Source of the DNA: Lachnospiraceae bacterium
Lineage (GTDB): Bacteria > Bacillota > Clostridia > Lachnospirales > Lachnospiraceae
DNA length: 64,000 nucleotides
Assembly (NCBI GenBank): GCA_017552715.1
Contig: JAFZOW010000121.1
Span: 1 to 64,000, forward strand
Reading direction: 5' to 3'
The notes under the pieces are model-generated. The model was not told where the DNA came from and did no database searches. It saw nothing but the letters and a program-made list of their open reading frames with translations. This document shows, in pieces, positions 44,233 to 53,069 of this stretch. Every line of letters begins with the position of its first letter. Position 1 is the stretch's first letter. The translations under genes and the position numbers were made by a program.

Positions 44233-45954
44233 TCAATAAGATTCCAGTCCCTGCACATAGTTTTTCAACTCGGAACATCTATTTCCCATTTCACTGAAAA
44301 ACCATCGTTCCAACTCCAGCCGTTTTAATACATCCGAATCATTATTCAGATATTGTGCCTGATCCGAGTATGAAAAGATCAGGTCCGAACAGTAATCCTT
44401 TACACTTTCTGATGTATCTTCCCGTAAAACCAGTTTATACAGGGAATCATATCGTTCACATACTCTGCTGAAATCATCCCTGTTCGGATTGTTCCAGTTT
44501 TTACAGATCTGCTTATTATATTCAATTGTATCCGTTAGCAGCAACAGCATATCCTCGCAATCCCGGATGATCGACTGAAACAACTCTCTCACTTCCCCAC
44601 ATATGCTTTTTTCTATGTGTTGTATACCGCTGATCCATGATCCGATCGGGTAATCCCGTCTGTTAAGATTCTCTATAACATCTTTCAATGGAGTAATCTC
44701 TGTCCCCCTGATTTTTGCCCCTCCCTCCGTAGCATCGATCACATGAAGCTTAGGATTTTTCCTGAGCTGGATTTCAATAAACTCCTTAAAAACCAGCCAG
44801 TCTCCTCTGGTCCATACCGGATCCCCATTCATCCCCTCTGTCTGGTATCGTGTTTCTTTATTCTCTTCCTTTTTGTAATGTGTGGCGTGTGTCTTTCCGT
44901 CTTCAGCATACGCAAGATCCTCTCCTACCAGTATGAATTCCGTAAATCCGACTTTTGCAAACAATGAAAAAATCCCCGTGATCACCGATCCGCCTGTATC
45001 TATGATCCCTATTTCTTTTTCCAATCCCGGAACCGGAAATCGCTTATGGTCAAAACTGAAGTATATTCCTTTCCCCCGATAGTTTTTTTGTATATCTTTT
45101 GCTGCTCGTGCACTGAAAAGTACATGGTACTTCCGTTCCGGATCCTTCTCACAATAATCATGTCCCTCATCCATATCTACCATCGCCAGCAGATCTGCCC
45201 TTATCCCATTTTGCTCCAGTAATTCCAGGGATCTGGTACACGCAATGATGATCGCCTTATTCTTCGCTTGCGCTAATAATGCAATATTTTTTTTCAGAGA
45301 AGGGCCTGCTCCTACCAGAATGATCGGAACACTTTTATCGGATATCTTCGCAAACAATTCTCCGACAAGATAATTATCACTTAATACGGACAGTGCATAT
45401 AACTCGTTTTGATAAGAGCTTCGGGTATATGCAACTTCTGTCTGCAGGTCTGCAGCTACCGGTATCAGGTATTCTTTAATCTTTTCTGCAAAAATGCTGA
45501 GTTTCTCCGGATACCTGCCGCCATATCCGTCTGTCACTTTCAAAAAGATATGATTTATATTAAGGGCATCCGCATGGGAACGAAGCGTATCCACCATGCT
45601 GTCTGAACAGGCTCCATCTTCGATCACTAACCCGATCCTGTCATCACAAAGGATTTCGGACAGATCCCATCTTTCACACACTTTGATGAATTCCGTTGTC
45701 TCCGGCTCAAATATGATAATACGGGCCTTTTGATGATTATCATCATATAATTTCCTGATGTATTCGCCATTCCCTATTCCGAAAACGATCAGAAATCGCA
45801 CATCCTCCGGTACGGAAGTATCGTATGCCGAATATTCTTCCGCTCCTTCTTCGTTTGTCTCTATGAAAGCAGCTCCCAGACCATTCCTGATCGCTTGCAA
45901 TGAATGACCAAATCTACCCTGATAAGCCGTCTCGTTTTCTTTTATAATGCTCAT
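44233..45954 (-). CDS. Motility-associated factor (Maf) glycosyltransferase, DUF115
   Basis: At 573 residues this is the longest of the four Maf proteins. It has an N-terminal FLIVFGIGNGEYIRKLYDDN nucleotide-binding-like segment (about 52-71). The core is IILVGAGPSLKKNIALLAQA with ADLLAMVDMDEGHDY, and the late block is FILVGEDLAYAEDGKTHATH. A long C-terminal helical extension (about 420-573) distinguishes it from the others. It closely resembles the Maf2-type proteins that glycosylate flagellin in Clostridia and Campylobacter. A GGAG site precedes the ATG. Confidence 0.88.
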   Translation of the reverse strand: MSIIKENETAYQGRFGHSLQAIRNGLGAAFIETNEEGAEEYSAYDTSVPEDVRFLIVFGIGNGEYIRKLYDDNHQKARIIIFEPETTEFIKVCERWDLSEILCDDRIGLVIEDGACSDSMVDTLRSHADALNINHIFLKVTDGYGGRYPEKLSIFAEKIKEYLIPVAADLQTEVAYTRSSYQNELYALSVLSDNYLVGELFAKISDKSVPIILVGAGPSLKKNIALLAQAKNKAIIIACTRSLELLEQNGIRADLLAMVDMDEGHDYCEKDPERKYHVLFSARAAKDIQKNYRGKGIYFSFDHKRFPVPGLEKEIGIIDTGGSVITGIFSLFAKVGFTEFILVGEDLAYAEDGKTHATHYKKEENKETRYQTEGMNGDPVWTRGDWLVFKEFIEIQLRKNPKLHVIDATEGGAKIRGTEITPLKDVIENLNRRDYPIGSWISGIQHIEKSICGEVRELFQSIIRDCEDMLLLLTDTIEYNKQICKNWNNPNRDDFSRVCERYDSLYKLVLREDTSESVKDYCSDLIFSYSDQAQYLNNDSDVLKRLELERWFFSEMGNRCSELKNYVQGLESY

Positions 45955-45978
45955 ATGATCTCCGTTTTCATCAGTTTT

Positions 45979-46935
45979 TTATTCCAAAAATTCTTTCGGC
46001 ATTTCCTCTCCGCGTTTTTCATACGCCTGCTTCAGACGCTTTTCCTGTGATCTATAGTATGGATAGCTGTGATCCGCTCCTAGCCCCTGTTTCGGCACCA
46101 TATAATCTTCTCCGTACCATTTTGTCAGAATATCATGATATCCTGTGGGAATAGCAATCTCAGAATACTCAAACGGGACATATACGATATTCTCTACCCA
46201 TTCTCTCTTAATAAAACGGTACGGATCACTCTTAAGGTATCCGAATACCGCAATATCTTTTGTCCCCTTAGCGCAATATGATGCTGACAGATAGTCCAGT
46301 AAAAGAAACAATTGCTGTCTGATCCCTTTATCTCTCTTTATCTCAAATCCGAGAAGCGATTCGATCCCGTCAATAACACTTTTTTCACCTTCCGAACAAT
46401 CCTTATAGATCACATCATTTCCGAACACTGCCGTCATTTTATGAATCTGTGTATACAATGTAAGAAGAACTTCTCTTTCCGAAGGATCATCCGGGATGTC
46501 ATCATAAACAAAAAGATCAATACAGATCACATACGGGCATCCATAATGTCGTTTCAGAAAACCAGGTTCGGTACAGGCACTTTCTCCGTCCCTGATATGA
46601 ACTACCACATCTTTAACCGTATGTTCATCCATATCAAAGCGAGAATTCTCCAGGCTATATCCTTCCGGAAGCTCCGTAGCTGCATATTGACAAAACAATT
46701 CATAGTTTCTTCTGGTCATTCCGATATCCAGGTCATCATCCCACGAAATGTATCCCTTTTCGCGCACTGCGCCTAACAGTGTTCCCCAATCTGCAAAATA
46801 TGCGATATTATGCTTTCTGCAGATCCTGTCTACCTGCTCCAGGATTTCGATCTGGCAAGCCCAGACGCGCTTCATCATAGATCGTATATGAAAACCCTGA
46901 CGGATCTCTGCCTGCAAAAACTCCTCATATATCAT
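45979..46935 (-). CDS. LicD family phosphotransferase
   Basis: This 318-residue LicD protein starts MIYEEFLQAEIRQGFHIRSM after AAAGGAAAG. YFADWGTLLGAVREKGYISW then DDDLDIGMTRRNYELF (about 45-80) is the catalytic block. It sits between two Maf genes (46964-48496 upstream and 44233-45954 downstream), with gaps of 28 and 24 bases. Confidence 0.92.
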   Translation of the reverse strand: MIYEEFLQAEIRQGFHIRSMMKRVWACQIEILEQVDRICRKHNIAYFADWGTLLGAVREKGYISWDDDLDIGMTRRNYELFCQYAATELPEGYSLENSRFDMDEHTVKDVVVHIRDGESACTEPGFLKRHYGCPYVICIDLFVYDDIPDDPSEREVLLTLYTQIHKMTAVFGNDVIYKDCSEGEKSVIDGIESLLGFEIKRDKGIRQQLFLLLDYLSASYCAKGTKDIAVFGYLKSDPYRFIKREWVENIVYVPFEYSEIAIPTGYHDILTKWYGEDYMVPKQGLGADHSYPYYRSQEKRLKQAYEKRGEEMPKEFLE

Positions 46936-46963
46936 ATTTCTTTCCTTTTTTTACACTAATGTA

Positions 46964-48496
46964 TCATCCCGCGATGCATGCTTTTGTACCCGCAATGAAT
47001 GCCCCATGTTTTGACATATTGATAACGGATACTCCCGGATGATCTCGTATCTGCTCCTCTATGATATTTCGATATACTATATACAACGGATCAGTACGCA
47101 CAGTGCCTCCCTCCACCGAAGGTACCAGATATTCCCGCGCGTCTCTTATCATCCCTTCCCCTTTTTCATGTACCAGACCATCAGCGTAGTTATTTCCTCC
47201 CGAATAAGCCAGATCATTTCCTATCAGGTAGATCTCTTGCGCGCCAAAATAATATGCTATGTCCAATGCCATACTGGATACCGTTCCGCCATACCCCCAT
47301 TTGTAGCCATCCGTCACCTCATCATTATCCGGCATCAGATAAGTCGGCCCCTTGTAATCCTCCGCAAATGTGTAACTTCCCGTAACAGGCATGATCAACG
47401 GAATATCCCACGTAAACATAGCTATCCCCTCAAGATGATGAACCAATTCAGAACGGGGATCCAACATAGTTACAACATCCGGATAAATCCTCTCATCAAA
47501 CAGGCGTTTCATCGCAGCATTTACCGATATTATTAGCATTGTCGCTGCGTTCTCTCTTAAAAACATAATATTCTCGTTCAACGAAGGCCCTGCCGATACG
47601 ACAGCACAACGCTTCGAACGATCCCCAAGTGATCGCTTCAGATCTCTGATATCCTTTAGATCCAGCATTCTATTATGGTTTGTGTTGATCTCATGCAGTC
47701 TTCTGTTCAGCCGTTCTGTCCTTTCATTAAAATCCAGGGAATCTACTTCCCTCGCATATCCCGTTTCTGTGTATTCTCCCCGTTTCCAGTCACTGACATA
47801 ATAACCTATATGATCATTTCCGACTATACGCAAAAAACGACACAGCATTTGATCTATGTCCTTAGCAGTGACCACTTCTATTTTCTTTTCATCGATCCAG
47901 GATAAAACTCCTAACAGATAAGCATTCCGCAAAAGTATATCGTCATCTTCATAAACAACGATCTTCATCGTATATTCAGAGATCTTCCACAGCTGATATG
48001 GCAAATAGCCCAAGCCGCTGCCCAGGATATGAAACTCCTGCAGATCCGGCCTGTACAGATCGAGTGCCAACAGCTCCGCCTCTCTCATAGGATCAACAGG
48101 ACTGTGAAGATATCTGTCGCTTTCTCTCCCCTTCACGGTGAAATAATACGAATCCGAACGCTGAAATATCCACCGGCCGTCGCCGGCTTCCATATACGGA
48201 TACCTGATATCAAGATATTTTTGCAATCCGGGCAAAAAAACGCGTTCTATTTCCGCAGCCAGCTGCCGAAAATCCGTATGTCCTGCGCCTGCAGCTTCCC
48301 AAAGCGCTAAAACACCTTTGGCATCTTCTATATCCTTCTCGGCCAGACGCCGTACAAAAGACTCCATCCGCTTTTGTACATCAAGCCAGATCAATCCTAT
48401 GCCGACACCATTGCACAAAGCCGCTTGTCGTATGATCTCCCGCAGATCACTGATGATCATGGCATCTTGATACATTTGATCGACGAAACCGTCCAA
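46964..48496 (-). CDS. Motility-associated factor (Maf) glycosyltransferase, DUF115
   Basis: This is the first gene of the island after flagellin. The core is CAVVSAGPSLNENIMFLREN (about 300-319), then ISVNAAMKRLFDERIYPDVV and TMLDPRSEL. The late block is IYLIGNDLAYSGGNNYADGL. I propose a TTG start at 48496, because AGGGGG lies six bases before it and the N-terminus then aligns with the Maf at 36110-37642. A GTG at 48517 without a ribosome site would add seven residues. Confidence 0.88.
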   Translation of the reverse strand: MDGFVDQMYQDAMIISDLREIIRQAALCNGVGIGLIWLDVQKRMESFVRRLAEKDIEDAKGVLALWEAAGAGHTDFRQLAAEIERVFLPGLQKYLDIRYPYMEAGDGRWIFQRSDSYYFTVKGRESDRYLHSPVDPMREAELLALDLYRPDLQEFHILGSGLGYLPYQLWKISEYTMKIVVYEDDDILLRNAYLLGVLSWIDEKKIEVVTAKDIDQMLCRFLRIVGNDHIGYYVSDWKRGEYTETGYAREVDSLDFNERTERLNRRLHEINTNHNRMLDLKDIRDLKRSLGDRSKRCAVVSAGPSLNENIMFLRENAATMLIISVNAAMKRLFDERIYPDVVTMLDPRSELVHHLEGIAMFTWDIPLIMPVTGSYTFAEDYKGPTYLMPDNDEVTDGYKWGYGGTVSSMALDIAYYFGAQEIYLIGNDLAYSGGNNYADGLVHEKGEGMIRDAREYLVPSVEGGTVRTDPLYIVYRNIIEEQIRDHPGVSVINMSKHGAFIAGTKACIAG

Positions 48497-48542
48497 TTCA
48501 ATCCCCCTATATATCACATACAGATCAACCGATCATATACCG

Positions 48543-48568
48543 TAAAAGGCCACCCTTTCAGGTGGCCT
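48543..48568 (-). terminator. Rho-independent terminator after flagellin gene
   Basis: On the minus strand AGGCCACC pairs with GGTGGCCT (48561-48568 and 48547-48554, loop of six), followed by TTTT. It separates fliC from the glycan operon. Confidence 0.85.
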
Positions 48569-48606
48569 TTCTGGTAGCAATTCAAGATTCACATACACAC
48601 TAGGGC

Positions 48607-49422
48607 TTAACCAAGCAGGGACAGTACACTCTGATTTGCCTGATTGGACTGTGCCAGCATCGAAGTACCAGCCTGAGCCAGGATGTTATTGTTGCTGTAA
48701 GCAACCATCTCTGTTGCCATATCCGTATCACGGATCTGGGACTCAGCTGCCGTCGTGTTCTCAACGACATTGTCCAGATTGTTGATCGTGTGCTCCAGAC
48801 GGTTCTGAACAGCACCGAGATCAGCTCTCTGTGAAGATACGCTGGTCAAAGCGGTCTTGATACTCGAGATTGCGGAAGATGCTGCGGCCTGCGTACTGAT
48901 GAATACAGCCGAGCCTACACCGATGCCGCTTGCAGACATCGAGGAGATGCTGAGCGTGATATACTGACCGTTTTCTGCTCCGACCTGAAGAACCTTTCCA
49001 GTGAAGGAGCCGGACAGAAGATTCTGCTCGTTGAATGTAGTCGTCGATGCAACACGCGTAATCTCGGACTGAAGCGCCTGAAACTCCTGCTGCAGATACT
49101 GACGGTCTGTAGTGGTGTTCGTGCCGTTTGCAGACTGGTTCGCCAGTACGTTCATTCTCTGAAGCATATCGTGTACTTCGTTCAGAGCGCCTTCTGCTGT
49201 CTGCACTGCGGAGATACCATCCTGCGCATTCCTGGAAGCCTGCGACAAACCCTTCACCTGACGGCGCATCTTCTCGCTGATCGCAAGACCTGCCGCATCA
49301 TCAGCCGCGCGGTTTACGCGATAACCGGAAGAAAGCTTCTCGGTCGACTTGGACTGCGTCTTGTTGGTAAGACCTAACATTCTGTTACTGTTGATTGCTC
49401 TTAAATTGTGCTGTACTACCAT
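48607..49422 (-). CDS. fliC: Flagellin
   Basis: The 271-residue filament protein has the conserved D0/D1 ends: [20 protein letters not shown], then [19 protein letters not shown], and the C-terminal [20 protein letters not shown]. It is short, with almost no D2/D3 insert. The middle (about 165-200) is rich in Ser and Thr ([20 protein letters not shown]), which are candidate glycosylation sites for the neighbouring Maf enzymes. It has a SigD promoter, a structured leader with CsrA-like hairpins, an AAGGAGG site and its own terminator. Confidence 0.98.
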   Translation of the reverse strand: MVVQHNLRAINSNRMLGLTNKTQSKSTEKLSSGYRVNRAADDAAGLAISEKMRRQVKGLSQASRNAQDGISAVQTAEGALNEVHDMLQRMNVLANQSANGTNTTTDRQYLQQEFQALQSEITRVASTTTFNEQNLLSGSFTGKVLQVGAENGQYITLSISSMSASGIGVGSAVFISTQAAASSAISSIKTALTSVSSQRADLGAVQNRLEHTINNLDNVVENTTAAESQIRDTDMATEMVAYSNNNILAQAGTSMLAQSNQANQSVLSLLG

Positions 49423-49430
49423 GATTCATT

Positions 49431-49491
49431 CCTCCTTGAATTTGTGCTGCGACATCCTTGCCGCGATTATAGTTTCTTGGGGTTCCACCCC
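49431..49491 (-). promoter_or_regulatory. Flagellin 5' leader with two CsrA-like hairpins
   Basis: On the minus strand GGGGT-GGA-ACCCC (49479-49491) places GGA alone in the loop. GCGGC-AAGGAT-GTCGC (49449-49464) contains CAAGGATGT, which matches the published CsrA selection consensus core. A third GGA is in the AAGGAGG ribosome site (49431-49437). Two upstream hairpins plus a site on the Shine-Dalgarno sequence is the layout expected for CsrA repression. The csrA and fliW genes are about 3.5 kb upstream. Confidence 0.7.
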
Positions 49492-49504
49492 GCTTGTATT
49501 ATAT

Positions 49505-49530
49505 ATATCGGAAAAGTTTTCCGATACTTA
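49505..49530 (-). promoter_or_regulatory. SigD (sigma-28) promoter of flagellin, inside a palindrome
   Basis: On the minus strand TAAG (49527-49530) and TCCGATAT (49505-49512) are 14 bases apart, close to the TAAA-N15-GCCGATAA consensus. The -10 and spacer form a perfect inverted repeat, TATCGGAAAA and TTTTCCGATA around one base (49506-49526). Confidence 0.8.
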
Positions 49531-49580
49531 ATACCTTTTTTAATTTTTTTTATTTTCTTTTATTTTCCTGCCCTTTTATT

Positions 49581-49609
49581 AAAATAGCACAAAAATCCAA
49601 AAAATGCAA
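49581..49609 (-). promoter_or_regulatory. Possible second, SigA-type promoter upstream of flagellin
   Basis: On the minus strand TTGCAT (49604-49609) and TATTTT (49581-49586) are 17 bases apart. The surroundings are very AT-rich, so this may be a chance match. Confidence 0.35.
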
Positions 49610-49655
49610 GCTGTTTTTTGACTATTCTGTCCGAATTCCTATGCTGTAATGGCAG

Positions 49656-50132
49656 TCATTTCTTCTTATCCATCAGCTGCGGATCGATAAAATTCAGCCG
49701 ATTCATGGCGGCATAGTAATTAGCTGCTGCTTTGGAGCCGGTCTTCTGCTGGCGGATCGAACGCCTCTCTCCCGCGATCTTCTGCTTAACCAATTCATGA
49801 TTACGGTATTCCGCGGCCTGAAGTGCTGTACTCTGTTCCGTTACAGTACGGATCATTTCCTGCATGGCAGCGATCTGCGCCTTGTATTCTGCCTTCTTTT
49901 CCTGAAGCTCCTCCCGGATCCTCTCGAAGGTTACCGTAAAGCCGTCATCCAGCTTATCCAGCTCATCGATCAAGGCATCTTTTTCGTCCACCAAAGCATC
50001 AAAGGCATCCCAATCCATCCCTTCCGTCTGCAGAAGACAAGTCTGCTGATCCGTCTTCTCCTGCAGGGTACACAACACCCGTTGCTTCTCCTTCAGTCCC
50101 GTTAACAGGGCCTGTACATATTGTTTCGTCAT
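49656..50132 (-). CDS. Flagellar coiled-coil chaperone-like protein (FlgN/FliT-like)
   Basis: The 158-residue, strongly helical protein has heptad-like Glu/Lys/Gln-rich segments (ALVDEKDALIDELDKLDDGF and ELQEKKAEYKAQIAAMQEMI). Similar small proteins follow fliS in Clostridia and are annotated as FlgN- or FliT-type chaperones. A genuine FlgN is at 59719-60237, so a FliT-like role at the fliD-fliS end is more likely. It starts nine bases after fliS. Confidence 0.6.
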   Translation of the reverse strand: MTKQYVQALLTGLKEKQRVLCTLQEKTDQQTCLLQTEGMDWDAFDALVDEKDALIDELDKLDDGFTVTFERIREELQEKKAEYKAQIAAMQEMIRTVTEQSTALQAAEYRNHELVKQKIAGERRSIRQQKTGSKAAANYYAAMNRLNFIDPQLMDKKK

Positions 50133-50141
50133 TCACACTCC

Positions 50142-50534
50142 TCAGGATTTCTGCGCCTTCTCCATCGCAACCTTTTTCATTACTTCTTTCCAATTATCCC
50201 GCATGGAACGCAGATGGGTCACCACCTCTTCCATGATTGCCTTGTCCTTATGGATATTGGCTTCCACCAGACGACGGGACAGATAACTGTACACATTCTC
50301 AAAATCCTGCGCCACGGGATATTTGAAATCCAGCGTACGCCGGAATTCATCAATGATCCGCTGCACCTTTACGATATTAGTATGGGCTTTTTCCAGGTCA
50401 TTCGCCTCGATCGCTTCGATGGAGATATTTCCGAATTTTACCGCTCCTTCGTAGAGCATCAATGTCAGTTCTGCAGGTGTAGCTGTCATGATCTTATTCC
50501 TCATATACTCATTGATTGGATTATTTACCGCCAT
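50142..50534 (-). CDS. fliS: Flagellin export chaperone FliS
   Basis: The 130-residue four-helix protein binds the C-terminus of flagellin and prevents premature polymerisation. The hallmark is NKIMTATPAELTLMLYEGAV (about 14-33), followed by GNISIEAIEANDLEKAH and the C-terminal VAMEKAQKS. In B. subtilis FliS also increases flagellin binding to FliW. It follows fliD after a short gap containing a GC-rich hairpin. Confidence 0.97.
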   Translation of the reverse strand: MAVNNPINEYMRNKIMTATPAELTLMLYEGAVKFGNISIEAIEANDLEKAHTNIVKVQRIIDEFRRTLDFKYPVAQDFENVYSYLSRRLVEANIHKDKAIMEEVVTHLRSMRDNWKEVMKKVAMEKAQKS

Positions 50535-50562
50535 TTCCCTGATACGCCTCCGTTATATAATC

Positions 50563-50594
50563 TTCCGGCGGGTACCCACAGATATCCGCCGGAA
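50563..50594 (-). promoter_or_regulatory. Hairpin between fliD and fliS
   Basis: TTCCGGCGG (50563-50571) and CCGCCGGAA (50586-50594) form a perfect 9-bp stem with a 14-base loop. The minus strand has no T tract after it, so it may mark an mRNA processing or stability boundary. Confidence 0.45.
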
Positions 50595-50608
50595 TAAAAA
50601 CACTTTAT

Positions 50609-52273
50609 TTAACTGCCGAAGAAACCACCCACGGCCGTCTGATTCTTCTGCAGCTTAGCCAGTTTTGTTTCCATCTTGGCAAAGCGGCTGTACCATTTGT
50701 CCTCGATAGCCGTCACCTTATCCTCCAGCTCGGCGATCTTTTTATCCCAGTCTGTTGCCTCGCTCGCCAGCTGCTTATCATTGTATACCTTATATATACT
50801 GCTGGTGCTCTTATTGCTGCTCATCTTTTCAAAAAGTTTGTCATAGAGCTTCGCGGAAAGCTTCTGAAAGAAATCCGTCACCTTCCCCGGATCCGAAGTG
50901 ATCATGTTCTTGAGCTTGTCTTCTTTCCCCGACGAGACCTCATCATCAGGATTCCCGTCGATATGGAGGGCATAACGCTCGTTCTTATCTGCTTCAAAGT
51001 ATTGTTGCGTGGAAATACCAAAGTCGGTCAGATTCATTGTCGTTCCACCCACATCGATCCCCTGGCTCATAATGTCCGTCATCGCAGTCAGCACATCATT
51101 CACCGTGCTGTCCTTCCGCAGGATGGAATCCTTGATCTTCTTTTCCCAGGCATCCACCTCTTTCTCGCTCATCGCTTCCTTCTGCTCATCCGTCAGAGGC
51201 TCGTAATCCTTGGCAGAGTCCGCATTATAGAGCTTGCTCATCTCATTCACCAGAGCATTGTATTCCTTGAGCATGCTCTTAACCACATCATATACCCCGT
51301 CATAATCCGTGGCGGTAGTGACCGAAATCTGTTCATCCTTATTTGCAGGCATATAGTTTATGGTATAAGTGCTGCCATTGATCGTCATGCTGTTGGAGGA
51401 GGACTTAAACTCAGCCCCATTCAGCTCCAGGATCGCATCCTTTCCGTCGATCTTGGATGCATTTTTCCCGTTTGCGATATTTCCGGCACTGACAAGGCTT
51501 TCCTTCATCGCCGCAATGGCAGAGGCTTTCTCCTTAGCGCTCTCGCCGCCGCTGATCACCCCCTTATCCAGGGCATAATCCTCAAAATTCTTTTCAGTAG
51601 CGATCCCCAGCTTCGTCAGCGCATCCAGCCCTGCCGCAGAACTGTTATCCGTAGTAAAGCCGAAATCGTTTGCCTCTCCGGTCTCCTTTGCACTGATAAA
51701 AAGCCGGTGATTGGAGGCATCGTAATTGGCATTCACCCCGGAATCCTTCAGGGTCTTGACCAGTTCATCCATGGAGTCAACCACGGTCACATTACTGTCA
51801 CTGCTGCTGCCGCCGATCTGTATCGTCTTTGGCTCCGCGCTGCTGCTCGCCTTAAAAGTCAGCTGTGTACCTTCTGCGATCCCCAGATCACCCGTCAGGC
51901 TGCTGCCCCCCATCACATCATCCGCCAGCGCATTGCCGGTCAGATAGGCTGCGGCAGCGGTCTGTTTGATCACAGCCGTCTGGACGCCGTTCGCCGCACC
52001 GGCACCGGCCGTTACACTCAGCGCCCCGTTGCTGGTCGTCGTCTTCTGCTTCTGGTATGCACCGGACAGACGATTGGTGGAAAGGGTCTTGGAGTAGAAA
52101 GAATAGATCTTGCTGTTCAGATCTTTCCACGCATCCTGTTTCCAGGTATTCAAAGTTTTACTTTTCTGTGCTTTTTCCAGCTTGCTCTTCGTCTTGGATG
52201 CATACATATTGATGATGCTCTCGGTATCCATGCCGGAGACCAAGCCGGTCATTCGAATCAGATTACTTCCCAT
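50609..52273 (-). CDS. fliD: Flagellar filament capping protein FliD
   Basis: The 554-residue cap protein (HAP2) guides flagellin assembly. The N-terminal signature IRMTGLVSGMDTESIINMYA and the C-terminal coiled coil (AELEDKVTAIEDKWYSRFAK) are typical. The middle third (about 130-330) is the variable D2/D3 part. A TTSNGALSVTAGA block near residue 63 belongs to FliD_N. It is followed by fliS and preceded by flaG. Confidence 0.97.
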   Translation of the reverse strand: MGSNLIRMTGLVSGMDTESIINMYASKTKSKLEKAQKSKTLNTWKQDAWKDLNSKIYSFYSKTLSTNRLSGAYQKQKTTTSNGALSVTAGAGAANGVQTAVIKQTAAAAYLTGNALADDVMGGSSLTGDLGIAEGTQLTFKASSSAEPKTIQIGGSSSDSNVTVVDSMDELVKTLKDSGVNANYDASNHRLFISAKETGEANDFGFTTDNSSAAGLDALTKLGIATEKNFEDYALDKGVISGGESAKEKASAIAAMKESLVSAGNIANGKNASKIDGKDAILELNGAEFKSSSNSMTINGSTYTINYMPANKDEQISVTTATDYDGVYDVVKSMLKEYNALVNEMSKLYNADSAKDYEPLTDEQKEAMSEKEVDAWEKKIKDSILRKDSTVNDVLTAMTDIMSQGIDVGGTTMNLTDFGISTQQYFEADKNERYALHIDGNPDDEVSSGKEDKLKNMITSDPGKVTDFFQKLSAKLYDKLFEKMSSNKSTSSIYKVYNDKQLASEATDWDKKIAELEDKVTAIEDKWYSRFAKMETKLAKLQKNQTAVGGFFGS

Positions 52274-52291
52274 CTCTTCTTTCCCTCCTTT

Positions 52292-52744
52292 CTACCGTTT
52301 TTCGTCCACTACCAGCCCGGCGTACTCCCAGACCTTGGCGATCATATCGAGCATCTTTTCCGGCGGCAGCTCCTTTATCACTTCCTTGGTGGACTTGTCC
52401 ACGATCTTTACCGTGATGCGGTTGGTCTTTTCGTGGATGCCAAATTCGGAAATGAAATTGGATTGTTTCCTGTTCAGTTCATCCAGGGCACTTTTGATCT
52501 GGTCATCACTGACCTTCTGTTTGACCTGCTGGGACTGCTGGCCCTGCTGCCCCTTCTCCTCATCTTTTTTGTCCCCCTCCTCCGTCTGGGGTTTGGAGAC
52601 AGAGATCGTCTTCGCGTCGACCTGGGGCGCATTCGTCTCAATGGTCTGCGCTTCCGTGGCCTCCGTGCCACCTGATGCCGGCTGCGGGCGCGACACCGGC
52701 TGTACCGTATAGCTCATCGCGCTGTTTAAAGGTTCGATTGCCAT
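52292..52744 (-). CDS. flaG: Flagellar protein FlaG
   Basis: This is a 150-residue FlaG family protein. The C-terminal half has the conserved SNFISEFGIHEKTNRITVKI and STKEVIKELPPEKMLDMIAK motifs. The N-terminal half is Pro/Gln/Lys-rich and probably disordered. I start it at the ATG at 52744 after GGAGGTG. FlaG is linked to filament length control. It has its own SigD promoter. Confidence 0.93.
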   Translation of the reverse strand: MAIEPLNSAMSYTVQPVSRPQPASGGTEATEAQTIETNAPQVDAKTISVSKPQTEEGDKKDEEKGQQGQQSQQVKQKVSDDQIKSALDELNRKQSNFISEFGIHEKTNRITVKIVDKSTKEVIKELPPEKMLDMIAKVWEYAGLVVDEKR

Positions 52745-52777
52745 TTGGATCACCTCCGTGTGATTTGCTTAAACTAT

Positions 52778-52817
52778 AAGTTATCTCTTATATCGGCTGA
52801 TATAAGAGATAACTTTA
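52778..52817 (-). promoter_or_regulatory. SigD promoter of flaG-fliD-fliS embedded in a 17-bp-arm inverted repeat
   Basis: On the minus strand TAAA (52814-52817) and a perfect GCCGATAT (52790-52797) are 16 bases apart. Nearly the whole promoter is a perfect inverted repeat: AAGTTATCTCTTATATC at 52778-52794 and its complement at 52799-52815, with a four-base centre. It lies between csrA and flaG, so it may also act on the csrA transcript. Confidence 0.75.
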
Positions 52818-52848
52818 GTGGTTAATTATAATTTTTCAAAAAAAGTGA

Positions 52849-53067
52849 TCAGCTGTTCTTAAACAACTCGTTCAGGGTAGCCGGAGCCTCCAGAGCTTCC
52901 CTGTTGGCCTGCTGGATCTGTTCATATACTTCCTTACGGTAGATGGGTATCTCCCTGGGAGCTTTGATCCCCAGCTTGACCTGGTCTCCCTTTACCTCCA
53001 GGATGGTCAGTTCGATGTTGTTATTCAGTACCAGGGCTTCGCCCTTTTTCCTGGATAATGCCAGCAT
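52849..53067 (-). CDS. csrA: Carbon storage regulator CsrA
   Basis: The 72-residue RNA-binding protein represses translation of GGA-hairpin mRNAs, notably flagellin in Gram-positive bacteria. [20 protein letters not shown] and [20 protein letters not shown] carry the family's RNA-contacting residues, including Arg near position 45. It starts two bases after the fliW stop, so the two are coupled. Confidence 0.97.
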   Translation of the reverse strand: MLALSRKKGEALVLNNNIELTILEVKGDQVKLGIKAPREIPIYRKEVYEQIQQANREALEAPATLNELFKNS

Positions 53068-53069
53068 CT

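Noticed and set aside
50963..52675. Plus-strand open frame of 570 codons
   Set aside because: It is antisense to fliD and flaG, both certain genes; no independent support.
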